From Burkholderia aenigmatica (lineage in GTDB: Bacteria; Pseudomonadota; Gammaproteobacteria; Burkholderiales; Burkholderiaceae): DNA of 62,920 nucleotides. Shown one piece after another: positions 1 through 8,708 of this stretch. The stretch is from NCBI RefSeq assembly GCF_902499175.1, contig NZ_CABVQC010000056.1:1-62920 (forward strand). The letters run 5' to 3'. Numbering within the stretch: position 1 is the first letter of the stretch; the number at the start of each line of letters is the position of its first letter. The notes under the pieces were generated by a model. That model made no database searches and had not been told where the DNA came from. It was given only the letters and a program-made list of their open reading frames with translations. A program made the translations under genes and the position numbers.

Positions 1-593
1 CACTGCGCGGTGGCCTCGAGCCCGGCGACTGCCGCTGCCGCCTCGGCGGCCGACGCGGTGGCCGGATCGCCTGCCGCCGCGCGCGCCGCCGCTTCCTGCT
101 CGGCCATCGCAGGACGATTGCGCAGGTGCAGCAGGAATTCCTGGATCAGGCGATCCCACAGTTCGATCGTCGAGCGCAGGTAGCGCTCCGACACGCCGCC
201 CGCGACGACCACGTCCATCTCCAGCGCGAGAAACGGCCCGTGGCTCGCGAGACGCGCGAAGCGCTTGGTCCGGTTCCAGTCCGCGACGAGTTCGGCCGGC
301 AATTCACCCTGCACCTGCAGCACGCACGACAGCGTGTAGTCGATGAACAGCAGCGACGCGGGCGATGCGTCGGGCCCCTGCGGCGCGAGCACGGCGGCCG
401 GGTTGCCGAAGCGCACCGCGAAGCCGATGCCCTGGCTCGCACTCATCAGTTGCACCGCGCCGTTCTGTTCGGCCGCCGTCACGCGGTAGCCCGCGCGGCG
501 CAGCACGTCGGCGAGGCGGTCGGCGCTGATCGCTTCGATCGGCGCATCGTGTGCCGCGCGTTCGTCGCCGGCGTTCGGTTGCTTGTCTTGCAT
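1..593 (-). CDS. YbjN domain-containing protein (3' end outside window)
   Basis: Open frame from an ATG at 593 running off the left edge, so only the first 197 residues are visible. The protein begins MQDKQPNAGDERAAHDAPI, has no signal peptide, and shows the YbjN pattern: an N-terminal stretch (EAISADRLADVLRRAGYRV), a middle segment predicting class-I chaperone-like folding, then an Ala-rich tail. YbjN proteins are poorly understood cytoplasmic proteins related to type III secretion chaperones. It is the last visible member of the minus-strand TpsB/ExbB/ExbD/TonB/porin operon, 59 nt after the coiled-coil gene, so it may serve that envelope system. The family call rests on pattern recognition only. 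Confidence 0.6.
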   Translation of the reverse strand, partial: MQDKQPNAGDERAAHDAPIEAISADRLADVLRRAGYRVTAAEQNGAVQLMSASQGIGFAVRFGNPAAVLAPQGPDASPASLLFIDYTLSCVLQVQGELPAELVADWNRTKRFARLASHGPFLALEMDVVVAGGVSERYLRSTIELWDRLIQEFLLHLRNRPAMAEQEAAARAAAGDPATASAAEAAAAVAGLEATAQ

Positions 594-652
594 GTCTGTG
601 TTCCCCGTATTCAACAAATCGATCGGTTCGACCCCGGCTGCGGGCCGCGCGC

Positions 653-1336
653 TCACTGCGGGTTCGCCGCAGCGGCCGATGCCGGTGCCGGCGTGGCGGC
701 AACGGGCCGCGCAGCCGGGTCGTACTTGCCCGCATACAGCGCATCGCCGTAGCGTTGCGCAATGTCGTCATACTTCACGCGCGCCGACTGCGCGAACGGC
801 TGACGCGACGAGAACAGCGTGCCGATCCCGACGTGCTCATAGGCGTCGAGAATCTCGTGCCCCACGCGATACAGCTCGGCATTGTGTGCCTGGCAGGTTT
901 TCAGTTGCGTGTCACGCGCCGCCACGTCCTTCTGCAGTTGCGTGTGCTGCGTATCGCGGGCGCGCGACACGGCGAGCAAGTCCTCGTAGGACGACTTGTA
1001 TTTCGCGAGCGACTTCGCGTCCTGCTCGCGGCCCGCACGCTCCTGCGCGAGCGCGCGCTTCGCGGCCGCTTCGGCGCCCGAGTCGCCGTGCGCGGCCGCC
1101 AGTTGCCCCTGCATCGCCTTCAGTTGCGCGAGCGCGTCGTCGCGCTGCTTCTCGGCCGCCACCTTGTCGCTTTGCAACTGCGCCTGGTTGTCCTGCAACT
1201 GGCGCAGCTCCTGCACGGTCGAGCGCAACTGGCTGCGCAGCTTGTCCTCGATGCTCTGCGCGTGTGCGCCGCCGGCCGCAAGCAGCAGCGTGCCGGCCAC
1301 GCTGGCCGCGAACATCGTGCGAGTGATCGTGTTCAT
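653..1336 (-). CDS. Periplasmic coiled-coil protein of the TPS/TonB operon
   Basis: 227 residues. Residues 1-26 are a clear Sec signal peptide ending in GGAHAQ. The mature part is a long heptad-rich, Gln/Ala/Lys-rich helix (about residues 28-130, for example QELRQLQDNQAQLQSDK) with few prolines, followed by a shorter segment with two cysteines flanking a YRVGHEILDAYEHVGIG stretch and an Ala/Pro tail. I do not recognise a named family; automatic annotations sometimes mislabel such proteins as DNA-repair or phage proteins. It follows the porin by 12 nt and is clearly co-transcribed. A periplasmic spacer or scaffold between the inner-membrane ExbB/ExbD/TonB complex and the outer membrane is a reasonable guess from position and shape only. 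Confidence 0.65.
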   Translation of the reverse strand: MNTITRTMFAASVAGTLLLAAGGAHAQSIEDKLRSQLRSTVQELRQLQDNQAQLQSDKVAAEKQRDDALAQLKAMQGQLAAAHGDSGAEAAAKRALAQERAGREQDAKSLAKYKSSYEDLLAVSRARDTQHTQLQKDVAARDTQLKTCQAHNAELYRVGHEILDAYEHVGIGTLFSSRQPFAQSARVKYDDIAQRYGDALYAGKYDPAARPVAATPAPASAAAANPQ

Positions 1337-1348
1337 CCGCGGCTCCGG

Positions 1349-3160
1349 TCAGAAGCGAGCATTGAGCTCGATCTGCAGCACGTCGATCGATACCGGCGGC
1401 CCGTACACTTCCTTCGAGCTCAGGTAACGGGCCGACACCCACGTGTCCCGTGCGACCGCATACGCGGCGCCGAGCACGTAGCCGCGCGCGTTGGTGCCGC
1501 CGAGATGGAAGTCGGGATCGTTGAACGCGTCGAGCACGGCGTCCGGCTGCAGGTACTTGTACGCGATCGAGAAGTTCCACTGGCCCTTCTCGCGCGGCTC
1601 CGGCTCGCCGAACGTCGCCTTCGCGAGGAAGCCGTTCGGGCCGCTGCGATAGTCGGCGCGCGTCGCGTTCACCGACGTCGAATCGTAGTTGTTGACCGGC
1701 AGCGACGCCGCCGCGAACGCCTTGTTGTCGTTGTACGCGAGGTTGCGCACGTATTCGCCGTCGAGACGCAGCTTGAAGCGATCGGCCACCACCGTGTCCC
1801 ACTGCGCCTTCAGGTCGAGCAGCCGATAGTTGTAGGCCAGGCCGAAGAGCTGCGGCTGCGGTGTCATCCCCGGCGCGAGATTCGGGTTCTGCACGATGTT
1901 GCGCAGCGCGACCAGCGTGTTGCCGCCCTGCATGAATGCCGGCGCCTCGTTGTCGGTGCTGCAGCTCGTCGCGCCCAGATACAGCGCGCACGGCGACGAC
2001 AGCGTGCCGCGCATGTTCTGGAAGTCGTAGTACGCGACCGCGCCGCGCAGCCGGTTCTTCGCGTCGATCTTCCAGTCGGCACCGAACTGCGCGCCGAACA
2101 TCCACTTCGTGTCGCTGCCGGCCTTGTCGGTGCTGTTCGACGGGAAGTTCTCGCTCGTGTACTGGATCGGGAACACGCCGAGCGTGCCGAACAGCGTGAC
2201 GTCCGGATTCCACGGCAGCGCATGGCGCAGGTTCGCGGCGAGGCCGTCCATCATCAGGTCGTCCGAGAACACCAGGTCCGACTTGAAGAACGGATTGTCG
2301 AACCGGCCGGCCGTCAGGTTCAGCCACGGCGTCGGCCGGTACGCGAAGAACGCCTTGTTCAGCCAGATGTTCTTCTTCGCGAAGCCGCCGCCCGCGGTGG
2401 CCGTGGTCGACACGGGCCCGTTGTCGTTGCCGCTCGCGAGCTGGATGCCGGCGATCATCTCGTCGGACAGCGTCGCCGTCACGCCGAGCCGCGCGCGGTA
2501 GCGCAGCAGGTTGTTGCGGTTCTCCCGCGTGTTCTGCGTAGGAATCTGCGTGTTGTTGGTGTTCGAGTTGACGTCGAACCCGCCGCCCTGGTTGATCGCC
2601 GCGAAATTCGTCACGCCGTTCGTGTTGCGGCCGCCATAGAAGTGGTACTCGTCACGCACGCGCAGGTCGCCGTCGAGCTTGATGCGCGACACCCAGTCGG
2701 GGAACGTGTTCGGTTGCGCCCAGTTCTCGGCCTTCGCCTGCGCGATCACTTCCTGCTTCACCTGGTCGCGGATCTGGTCGCGCACGAGCTGCGGCACGTA
2801 CGGCACCGCGACATCGCCCGGCTGTGTCGGCGGGTTGACCACACCGCCCGCCACGACCGGTGCGCCCGACGCACGGGCCGCCCTGGCCTGCGTGGCTTCG
2901 GTACGCGCCTCGCTGATTAGCTGGTTCGCGTTCTGCTGCGTGAGCACGCCGCGCTTGACAAGCAGGTTGATCAGGTTGATCACCACGCTCTCAGTCGGCG
3001 CAGCCTTCCCCGATGCCGCCTGCGCCTCGAGCGACTGCCCGTGCGCGGCGGACGCGCACGCCAGCCCGAGCGTCAGCACCGCCGCACCGACGCGCGACAG
3101 GCGCGCGGGCGGCGCGCCGTTGCGGGGCACCCCACCCCGTCCGTTCATCTTCCGAATCAT
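1349..3160 (-). CDS. Putative outer-membrane porin (Porin_5 type)
   Basis: 603 residues from the ATG at 3160, chosen because GGAG lies 8 nt upstream and a signal peptide (ending SAAHGQS) follows at once; an upstream in-frame start overlaps tonB and lacks this support. After a short Gln/Ala-rich helical stretch (residues about 45-90) the rest has alternating beta-strand character with aromatic girdle residues and ends in the ELNARF type C-terminal outer-membrane signature with a final Phe. This fits the 'putative porin' family seen beside TonB/ExbB/ExbD genes. It probably forms a beta-barrel in the outer membrane. Lying between tonB and the coiled-coil gene, it could be the TonB-energised partner or a nutrient channel. 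The substrate is unknown. Confidence 0.75.
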   Translation of the reverse strand: MIRKMNGRGGVPRNGAPPARLSRVGAAVLTLGLACASAAHGQSLEAQAASGKAAPTESVVINLINLLVKRGVLTQQNANQLISEARTEATQARAARASGAPVVAGGVVNPPTQPGDVAVPYVPQLVRDQIRDQVKQEVIAQAKAENWAQPNTFPDWVSRIKLDGDLRVRDEYHFYGGRNTNGVTNFAAINQGGGFDVNSNTNNTQIPTQNTRENRNNLLRYRARLGVTATLSDEMIAGIQLASGNDNGPVSTTATAGGGFAKKNIWLNKAFFAYRPTPWLNLTAGRFDNPFFKSDLVFSDDLMMDGLAANLRHALPWNPDVTLFGTLGVFPIQYTSENFPSNSTDKAGSDTKWMFGAQFGADWKIDAKNRLRGAVAYYDFQNMRGTLSSPCALYLGATSCSTDNEAPAFMQGGNTLVALRNIVQNPNLAPGMTPQPQLFGLAYNYRLLDLKAQWDTVVADRFKLRLDGEYVRNLAYNDNKAFAAASLPVNNYDSTSVNATRADYRSGPNGFLAKATFGEPEPREKGQWNFSIAYKYLQPDAVLDAFNDPDFHLGGTNARGYVLGAAYAVARDTWVSARYLSSKEVYGPPVSIDVLQIELNARF

Positions 3161-3252
3161 CGAAGCACTCCGAACAATTTTCGTTTCTTTTCCGGCAGCA
3201 TCCGTGCAACGGCGCTGCCCCATGATTCTTTCGTGATGTCTCGTGGTCGTCG

Positions 3253-3951
3253 TCATGCCGGCTTGCGTCCCTGGAGCTTGACGAGCACCGGATACGACGT
3301 CGCCGGCGGCGGCACTTCATCGACCTTGCCGAGCGCTTCCACCGCCGCGACGACGGCCGTATCGATCTTCGCGTCGCCGGTCGACTGCGCGATCGTCACC
3401 TTCGTGATCCGCCCGGCCGAGTCCATCCACAGGTTCAGGCTGCCCGCGAAACGCGCGCCGCCGGCCTCCTGCACGCCCTTGTCCTGCTCGATCGCACGCT
3501 GCAGCACGTACACCATGTATTGCGCGTAGCTCGCGTTGCCGAACTTCCCGCCCCCGCCGCTGCCGAGCATGCCGGACCCGTCGCCCGCACCGATGCCGAA
3601 GTTGTCGGTGCCCGCCTGCGCATCGGCATTCATCGTCATCTGCTTCGGCTGGTTGTCCGACGGCTTCGGCGCCTCGGACGGCTTCGGTGCGATCGTCGGC
3701 CGGTCGACCGGCGTCTTGACCTCTTCCTTCACCTTCTCGGGCGGCGGCTTCTGTTTCGGCGGCGGCGGGGGCGGCGGCAACGGAATCACCGTCGTCACCT
3801 GCGGCGCGCTCACGCGCTTCACGCCGGCCGTGTCGCCCGCGAAATGCCAGATCAGCGCGGCCACGCCGGCGAGCACCAGCGCGATCGCGATGGGCTTCAC
3901 GTAGCGGCCGGGGCCCTTGTCCGGCGGGCCGCCGTTGTAGGTCATTTCCAT
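3253..3951 (-). CDS. TonB-family energy transducer
   Basis: 232 residues. One N-terminal membrane helix (about residues 18-40, KPIAIALVLAGVAALIW), then a periplasmic proline/lysine-rich linker (PPPPPPPKQKPPPEKVK), a Gly-rich hinge and a C-terminal TonB domain with the typical RITKVTIAQSTGDAKIDTAV pattern. TonB spans the periplasm and passes proton-motive energy from ExbB/ExbD to an outer-membrane partner. The stop lies 92 nt before the porin start and the start is 4 nt after the exbD stop, so it is translated from the same transcript. No TonB-dependent receptor is encoded nearby; candidates are the porin in this operon or something outside the window. Confidence 0.88.
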   Translation of the reverse strand: MEMTYNGGPPDKGPGRYVKPIAIALVLAGVAALIWHFAGDTAGVKRVSAPQVTTVIPLPPPPPPPKQKPPPEKVKEEVKTPVDRPTIAPKPSEAPKPSDNQPKQMTMNADAQAGTDNFGIGAGDGSGMLGSGGGGKFGNASYAQYMVYVLQRAIEQDKGVQEAGGARFAGSLNLWMDSAGRITKVTIAQSTGDAKIDTAVVAAVEALGKVDEVPPPATSYPVLVKLQGRKPA

Positions 3952-3955
3952 CGCG

Positions 3956-4366
3956 TCAGCCGCCCTGCTTCGCCTTGCCGGTCACGAGACCGACCTGCGA
4001 CAGATCGAGGCGGCGCAACAGGTCGAGCACGTCCATCACCTTCTGGTACTGCACGCCCGCGTCGCCCTTCAACACGATCGGAAACTCCGGATTGGTCGCC
4101 TTCTCGGTGCGCAGCCGGCTCTCGAGTTCGTCCATCGTCACCGGGTACGCGTCGAGGAACACCTGCCCCGAATCGGCCACCGTGATCGCCTTCGTCTTCG
4201 GCTTCGCGAGGCTCGCTGACGAGCTCGCCTTCGGCAGATCGACCTTGATGCCCTGCACCGACGCGGTCGTCATGATGATGAAGATGATCAGCAGCACGTA
4301 CGCGAGGTCGAGCATCGGCGTGATGTTGATGTCGTCGTACGGCTTGTCGTCGTCCTGAACCTGCAT
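3956..4366 (-). CDS. exbD: ExbD/TolR-family biopolymer transport protein
   Basis: 136 residues, the normal ExbD length. The cytoplasmic N-terminus carries the family motif NITPMLDLAYVLLIIFIIM, in which the single transmembrane helix contains the proton-carrying Asp (MLDLAYVLL). It is followed by a periplasmic domain that starts KVDLPKASSSASLAKP and ends with the DVLDLLRRLDLSQVGLVT pattern. With the ExbB-like protein encoded just upstream it should form the proton-driven stator that energises TonB in the inner membrane. It lies between the exbB-like gene (18 nt) and tonB (4 nt) in one operon. Family assignment is very secure; the physiological partner is not. Confidence 0.93.
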   Translation of the reverse strand: MQVQDDDKPYDDINITPMLDLAYVLLIIFIIMTTASVQGIKVDLPKASSSASLAKPKTKAITVADSGQVFLDAYPVTMDELESRLRTEKATNPEFPIVLKGDAGVQYQKVMDVLDLLRRLDLSQVGLVTGKAKQGG

Positions 4367-4384
4367 GGTGGTCTCCTGCGTGCG

Positions 4385-6190
4385 TCAGTCGGCCAGCACC
4401 GCGTGATCCGGCGCGCGGTGCGCTTCGGCGAGGCGCGTGACGAATTCGTCGACGAACACCTGCATGTTCGCGGTCACGTTCTTGTTGCGGATCAGCAGGT
4501 AGTTGTAGCCAAACAGCGCGGGAATCGCGACGAACAGGCCCGTGACCGTCGCGAGCAGCGCGGCCGCGATACCCGGCGCGATCGCGTTCACGTTCACGTC
4601 GCCGGCCGCCGCGATCGCCGCGAACGTGATCATCACGCCGACCACCGTGCCCAGCAGCCCGAGGAACGGGCCACCCGAAATCGCGATCGTCAGCAGCACC
4701 ATCGACTTCGACAGCCGCTGGTTTTCACGCACGAGCGTCGCGTCCATCGACGCGCGGATCGCCTCGATCGATTCGGACGTGATCACCGTGCGGCCGTTGT
4801 TGTCCACGCGGCTGTGGATTTCATGCACGCCGGCCTTGTACAGCCGGTACAGCGACGACTGGTACAGCCGGCGGCCGTCGGCGCTCGCTTCGTCGACATG
4901 CGCGAGGCCGACCAGATGACGCCCGGCCACTTCGCGGAAACGCTGCACGAAATACTGGTTGGCCTTGTCGACGGTGCCGACGTAGCGCGCCTTCGTCCAC
5001 ATCACGATCCACGACACAAGCGCCATGCCGAGCAGGATCGTGATCACGACCCACGCGTCGACGGTCACCGACTGCACGATCACGCCGAAGTAGCCGAAGC
5101 CGAAGCCCGACTGCTTTTCATCGGCGCCGTACGCGACGAGCTTCGATTCCGAACCCTGCGCGAGCGCGTCGACCGCGATCGCGGCCGGCGAGCGCGCGAT
5201 CTTCGACAGACGCAGTTCGTCGAGCGCGCCCGCATACGCGGCGAACCCGGCCGGTGCACCGGCAGTGTCCGCACCGACCGTCGCCGCGCCGTTCAGCGCA
5301 GGCAGCGTCGCTGCGACCTGCGCGGCCTGCTTGCCGTTCACGTACACGGTCAGGCTCTTGCCGTCGGCCGTGACGGCGAGATGGGTCCACAGGTTCGCGG
5401 CGACCGGCGGGGCAGCCGGCGTACGCACCGGCGCAGGATTATTGGCCGCGCCATCGACTTCCGCGAACGGCACGCCGTTGTCGAGGCCGATCAGCAGTGC
5501 GTTCGCACCGTCGCGATGGCTGTACAGCAGCGTGTTCGCCGCCAGCGCAGACGGCTTCACCCACGCGCTGAACGTGAAGCTGCCGCCTGCCGGCACATTC
5601 AGCGACGCGCTCGCCGGCAGCGTCAGCGACCCCGTGCCGTCGAACCGCGCACCCTTGCCGACGATGCCGTCCTCGACCGTGCGGAACGACGCGTTCTGCG
5701 CGTTGTTGCCGTACGCCGTCGCATCCTTCGGCGGGGCGCCCGCCGCGCCGTTGAAGTGATAAACGAGCGTGTAGTCGGCATCGAACGTCTCGGCCGGCTT
5801 GCTGCCGTCCGGCGCCTTCTTGTTGCCGTAGTACATCCAGATCGACTCCGCGGCACCGGCCGGCATCTTCGGGATGTCCACCCAGATCAGCGCGACGCCG
5901 AGCACCGGATCGTATTGTTCGACGTGGTAGTTCAGCGGTGTCTTGTCGTCGGCGGCGACGAAGCGGATATCCGCGCCGTTGTCGGCCAGCCCGTCGAACT
6001 GGAAGTTGCCCGAGTGCAGGCGGATCAACAGCGGCACGCGGCCGGCCGATTCCGCGAGGTTCGCGCCTTTCGCGCTCGCGTCGATCGTGATCGCCTTCCG
6101 GTACGACCAGTCGTTCTGCCACCATGCATTCGCGATGCCGGGCAGCACGCCGAGCATCACCGCCAACAGGAAAAACAAGACTCGCTTCAC
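4385..6190 (-). CDS. ExbB/TolQ-type proton channel fused to DUF2341 and LamG-like domains
   Basis: 601 residues from a GTG at 6190, preferred because GGGGAG sits just upstream and a signal peptide follows (FFLLAVMLGVLPGIANA). Domain order: DUF2341 (about residues 25-130, starting WQNDWSYRKAITI), a concanavalin/LamG-like jelly-roll (about 140-335), a membrane helix (about 375-395), then a MotA/TolQ/ExbB domain (about 450-590) with the diagnostic GGPFLGLLGTVVGVMITF and AALLATVTGLFVAIPA. The periplasmic half is far larger than in ordinary ExbB (about 240 residues) and looks like a carbohydrate- or protein-binding sensor attached to the motor. Next to exbD, tonB and tpsB it probably powers a process linked to the giant adhesin or porin. 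This fused arrangement recurs in other proteobacteria, so it is not an assembly error. Confidence 0.88.
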   Translation of the reverse strand: MKRVLFFLLAVMLGVLPGIANAWWQNDWSYRKAITIDASAKGANLAESAGRVPLLIRLHSGNFQFDGLADNGADIRFVAADDKTPLNYHVEQYDPVLGVALIWVDIPKMPAGAAESIWMYYGNKKAPDGSKPAETFDADYTLVYHFNGAAGAPPKDATAYGNNAQNASFRTVEDGIVGKGARFDGTGSLTLPASASLNVPAGGSFTFSAWVKPSALAANTLLYSHRDGANALLIGLDNGVPFAEVDGAANNPAPVRTPAAPPVAANLWTHLAVTADGKSLTVYVNGKQAAQVAATLPALNGAATVGADTAGAPAGFAAYAGALDELRLSKIARSPAAIAVDALAQGSESKLVAYGADEKQSGFGFGYFGVIVQSVTVDAWVVITILLGMALVSWIVMWTKARYVGTVDKANQYFVQRFREVAGRHLVGLAHVDEASADGRRLYQSSLYRLYKAGVHEIHSRVDNNGRTVITSESIEAIRASMDATLVRENQRLSKSMVLLTIAISGGPFLGLLGTVVGVMITFAAIAAAGDVNVNAIAPGIAAALLATVTGLFVAIPALFGYNYLLIRNKNVTANMQVFVDEFVTRLAEAHRAPDHAVLAD

Positions 6191-6256
6191 GATCCACTCC
6201 CCGAATGTGCGGGCGCCGCGCTCGTCGCATCGCCCCGGCACGATCAAAAAAAACCG

Positions 6257-7909
6257 TCAGAAACCCAGCCTTACGTAGAAATCGAATCGCGGGCTGTACT
6301 GCCGCGTATAGACGCCCGCCTTCAACGGCCACCCGGCCTCGAAATCCGCGCTCGCATACTTCATGATCTGCACGCGTGTGCCGACGCCGACACTCATCAG
6401 GTTGAAACGCGACGTCTGCTCCGGCAGCGGGCTCAGCAGCCACAGGTGCGCCGCGTCGAAGAACGCGTGGAAGCGCCATTCGTTCACGCGGCTGCCGACC
6501 GCCCCGCCGAGCCACTTCGCGAGCGACGGGCTGCGCAGCTCGACCGATGCGATCACGCCGCTGTCGGCCGTGTCCTCGGCCTGCATGTAGCCGCGCACGC
6601 TGTTCATCCCGCCCGCGGCGAACTGCTCGCTCGACACGAGCGGCGAGTTCGAGATCTGCGCGTTCACGTGCGCGTTCGCCTGCATGTCGTTCGCAAAGCG
6701 TTGCGTGTGGTTGACGTCGAACTTGCCGTACACGAAATCGGGCGTCGCGTTGTAGCGCTTGTTGTCCCACGCGGCCCAGTCGCTGCCGACGCCGCGGAGG
6801 TTGGTCGTCACCGATGCGGCGAACGACGTCTGTGAATTCTTCAGGCTCAGCTGCCCGTTGTACGACAGCGTCACCGGCACGTACGTCAGCGGCGCCGTCG
6901 AGCTCGGCTGGCCCGGCATCGACACGTTTTCGTCGAAGTGCTTGCGGTCGATCTCGATGCTGACCGAGTGCGCGTAGGTTTCCGACGCCGGCAGCGAATA
7001 GATCGCGGTGAAGCCGTACGTGGTGCCCTTGCCGAGCACGTTGGTGCTCGCGACCGACGCGACGTTGCTGTCCGAATGCACGACCGTCGCGAGGAAGCTC
7101 CAGTGCGAATCCTTGATCGGCGCGAGATACGAGAACGCGTAGACGCGCGCATCGTTCGGATGCTGCGGCGCGAGCACGTAGGTGCCGGAAATCACGTGGC
7201 CGAGCTGCCAGAGATTCGAATAGCTGAGGTTCGCGGTCGTGCGCAGCGTCGACGTGCCGGGGCTGTTGTCGTTGTTCAGTTCGAGCGAGCCATGCAGCGG
7301 GCTGTGATCGTCGACCTTCAGGTCGACGTCGACCGTCTGCGGCAGCGCGCCCGGCTTGAGGATCGGAATCACCTGCCGGTCCGCCGAGCGGTTCAGGTCG
7401 GTGAGCTGTTGCTGCGCCTGGTTGAAATCGGGCACCTGGCCTTCGGCCAGCGCGGGCACCGCATCGCGGATGTTCTGCGGCGAGTTGTATTTCGCGCCGT
7501 CGACCCGCAAGCGGCCGACCTTCGCCTCGGTCACCTGCAGCAGGATCACGCCGTTCTTCACCTGCTGCTGCGGCAGCTCGACGACGACCGACTGGTAGCC
7601 GCGATCCTGGTACACCTTCTGCAACGCATCACGTGCCGCGTTCACGTCGGCGAGCGTGCGGCCCGGCCCTTCAAACGGATACACGGCCTTCTCGATCTCG
7701 AGCGTCGGCAACGTCGTGTTGCCGCGCACCACGAAGGCATTCACGTCGAACGACTGAGGCGCGGCCGGTGCCGCCTTCGCAGCCGGCGCGGCTTCCTGCG
7801 CATGAACGCCCGGCGCGAGGCCCAGCCCTCCGGCCAGCACGACACCGGCCAGGCATCGGCAGTTAAGCCGCCATCGTTCACGTGACTTGCGGTCTACTCT
7901 CGGCGGCAT
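6257..7909 (-). CDS. TpsB-type two-partner secretion transporter (ShlB/FhaC/HecB family; PdtB-like)
   Basis: 550 residues from the ATG at 7909, preceded by AGGGGAA. Signal peptide ends GVHAQ. A POTRA_2 domain follows (about residues 50-130: FDVNAFVVRGNTTLPTLEI), a second POTRA/ShlB segment with the paired pattern VDVDLKVDDHSPLHGSLELN, then a 16-strand barrel carrying the conserved loop-6 motif VRGY (in GGMNSVRGYMQAED) and ending in Phe. TpsB proteins bind the TPS domain of a TpsA exoprotein in the periplasm and thread it across the outer membrane. The obvious substrate is the 4242-residue TpsA encoded at 24.6-37.4 kb. That TpsB and TpsA lie 16 kb apart, and that TpsB heads a TonB operon, is unusual for the class but matches my memory of the P. 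aeruginosa Pdt locus. Confidence 0.92.
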   Translation of the reverse strand: MPPRVDRKSRERWRLNCRCLAGVVLAGGLGLAPGVHAQEAAPAAKAAPAAPQSFDVNAFVVRGNTTLPTLEIEKAVYPFEGPGRTLADVNAARDALQKVYQDRGYQSVVVELPQQQVKNGVILLQVTEAKVGRLRVDGAKYNSPQNIRDAVPALAEGQVPDFNQAQQQLTDLNRSADRQVIPILKPGALPQTVDVDLKVDDHSPLHGSLELNNDNSPGTSTLRTTANLSYSNLWQLGHVISGTYVLAPQHPNDARVYAFSYLAPIKDSHWSFLATVVHSDSNVASVASTNVLGKGTTYGFTAIYSLPASETYAHSVSIEIDRKHFDENVSMPGQPSSTAPLTYVPVTLSYNGQLSLKNSQTSFAASVTTNLRGVGSDWAAWDNKRYNATPDFVYGKFDVNHTQRFANDMQANAHVNAQISNSPLVSSEQFAAGGMNSVRGYMQAEDTADSGVIASVELRSPSLAKWLGGAVGSRVNEWRFHAFFDAAHLWLLSPLPEQTSRFNLMSVGVGTRVQIMKYASADFEAGWPLKAGVYTRQYSPRFDFYVRLGF

Positions 7910-7995
7910 GCGCCATTCCCCTTTGTTGTTCCGGATCGCAACGAAGCACACCGCACCAGCCGTTCGCTCCGCTATCAAATGCCTGTTTCACTTTG

Positions 7996-8016
7996 ATGAC
8001 TATTTATTCGTCATCC
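7996..8016. promoter_or_regulatory. Inverted repeat upstream of the TpsB operon
   Basis: GATGAC and its complement GTCATC are separated by 9 A/T-rich bases, 87-107 nt before the tpsB start. Each arm contains the GTCAT core found in PhoB half-sites, but here they face each other, whereas a classical PHO box is a direct repeat. It sits at about the same distance from the start as the boxes of the other locus promoters, so it may be the operator of this operon. This is weak evidence. Confidence 0.3.
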
Positions 8017-8060
8017 TTAGCATAATCTTCGCAATGCCATTTCCGTTTTCCGAGCCGAAT

Positions 8061-8708
8061 TTAGCCGTGACGCATCTGTGCCGCCCGTGCATCGACCGGA
8101 CAATCGAACTGCGCACACGCGAACTGCATCAGCGTATCGACGCACATCGCAAGCGACGCACGACCCGTATCGATCTCGAGGTCGGCTGCCACCGGCGGTT
8201 CGTACGGCGCCGAAACACCCGTGAATTCCGGCAGCGCACCGCACCGCGCCTTCGCATACAGTCCCTTCGGATCCCGCGCCTCGCAGCAGGCCAGCGCCGT
8301 GCTCACATACACTTCACGGAATGCCGGTCCCACGATCGCTCTCGCTTCGTCGCGCATCGCCGCAAGCGGTGAAATGACCGCGACAATCGCAAGCGCGCCG
8401 GATTCGCTCAACAATGCCGCGACTTCGGCAATGCGCCGCACGTTCTCGAAACGATCATGCACCGTAAAACCGAGATCCCGATTCAGCCCGGTCCGCAGCC
8501 GATCGCCGTCAAGCACCACCGAATTCGCGCATCGGTCGCGCAGTTGCGCGGCCACCGCATCGGCCAGCGTCGTCTTGCCTGCGCCCGACAGCCCCGTGAG
8601 CCACAGCACCCCGCCGGCCCGCTGCGGCGAGCCCCCCCACCCTGCGTGAGCCCCGTCTACCGATAAGGACGAAACGACGCCGGAAAACCCGCAACGTTCG
8701 ATCTTCAT
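8061..8708 (-). CDS. cysC: Adenylyl-sulfate (APS) kinase, CysC type
   Basis: 215 residues. Makes PAPS from APS and ATP in the cytoplasm. Visible motifs: Walker A GLSGAGKTT (residues 39-47), DGDRLRTGLNRDLGF for APS binding, ENVRRIAEVAALLSESG, ISPLAAMRDEAR, and ARDPKGLYAKARCGALPEFTGVSAPYE, all close to the CysC consensus. It is therefore likely active. The ATG overlaps the stop of the upstream TIGR03032 gene by one base (TGATG), implying translational coupling. No cysD, cysN, cysH or sulfotransferase gene is nearby, so it is probably not for assimilation; PAPS supply for sulfation of an exported product is the better fit. It begins with about 30 extra residues before the P-loop, with no recognisable motif. 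Confidence 0.9.
   Translation of the reverse strand: MKIERCGFSGVVSSLSVDGAHAGWGGSPQRAGGVLWLTGLSGAGKTTLADAVAAQLRDRCANSVVLDGDRLRTGLNRDLGFTVHDRFENVRRIAEVAALLSESGALAIVAVISPLAAMRDEARAIVGPAFREVYVSTALACCEARDPKGLYAKARCGALPEFTGVSAPYEPPVAADLEIDTGRASLAMCVDTLMQFACAQFDCPVDARAAQMRHG

Noticed and set aside
551..2920. 789-aa plus-strand frame opposite the porin gene
   Set aside because: Composition is Arg/Val-rich shadow; the opposite strand encodes a porin with signal peptide and terminal Phe.
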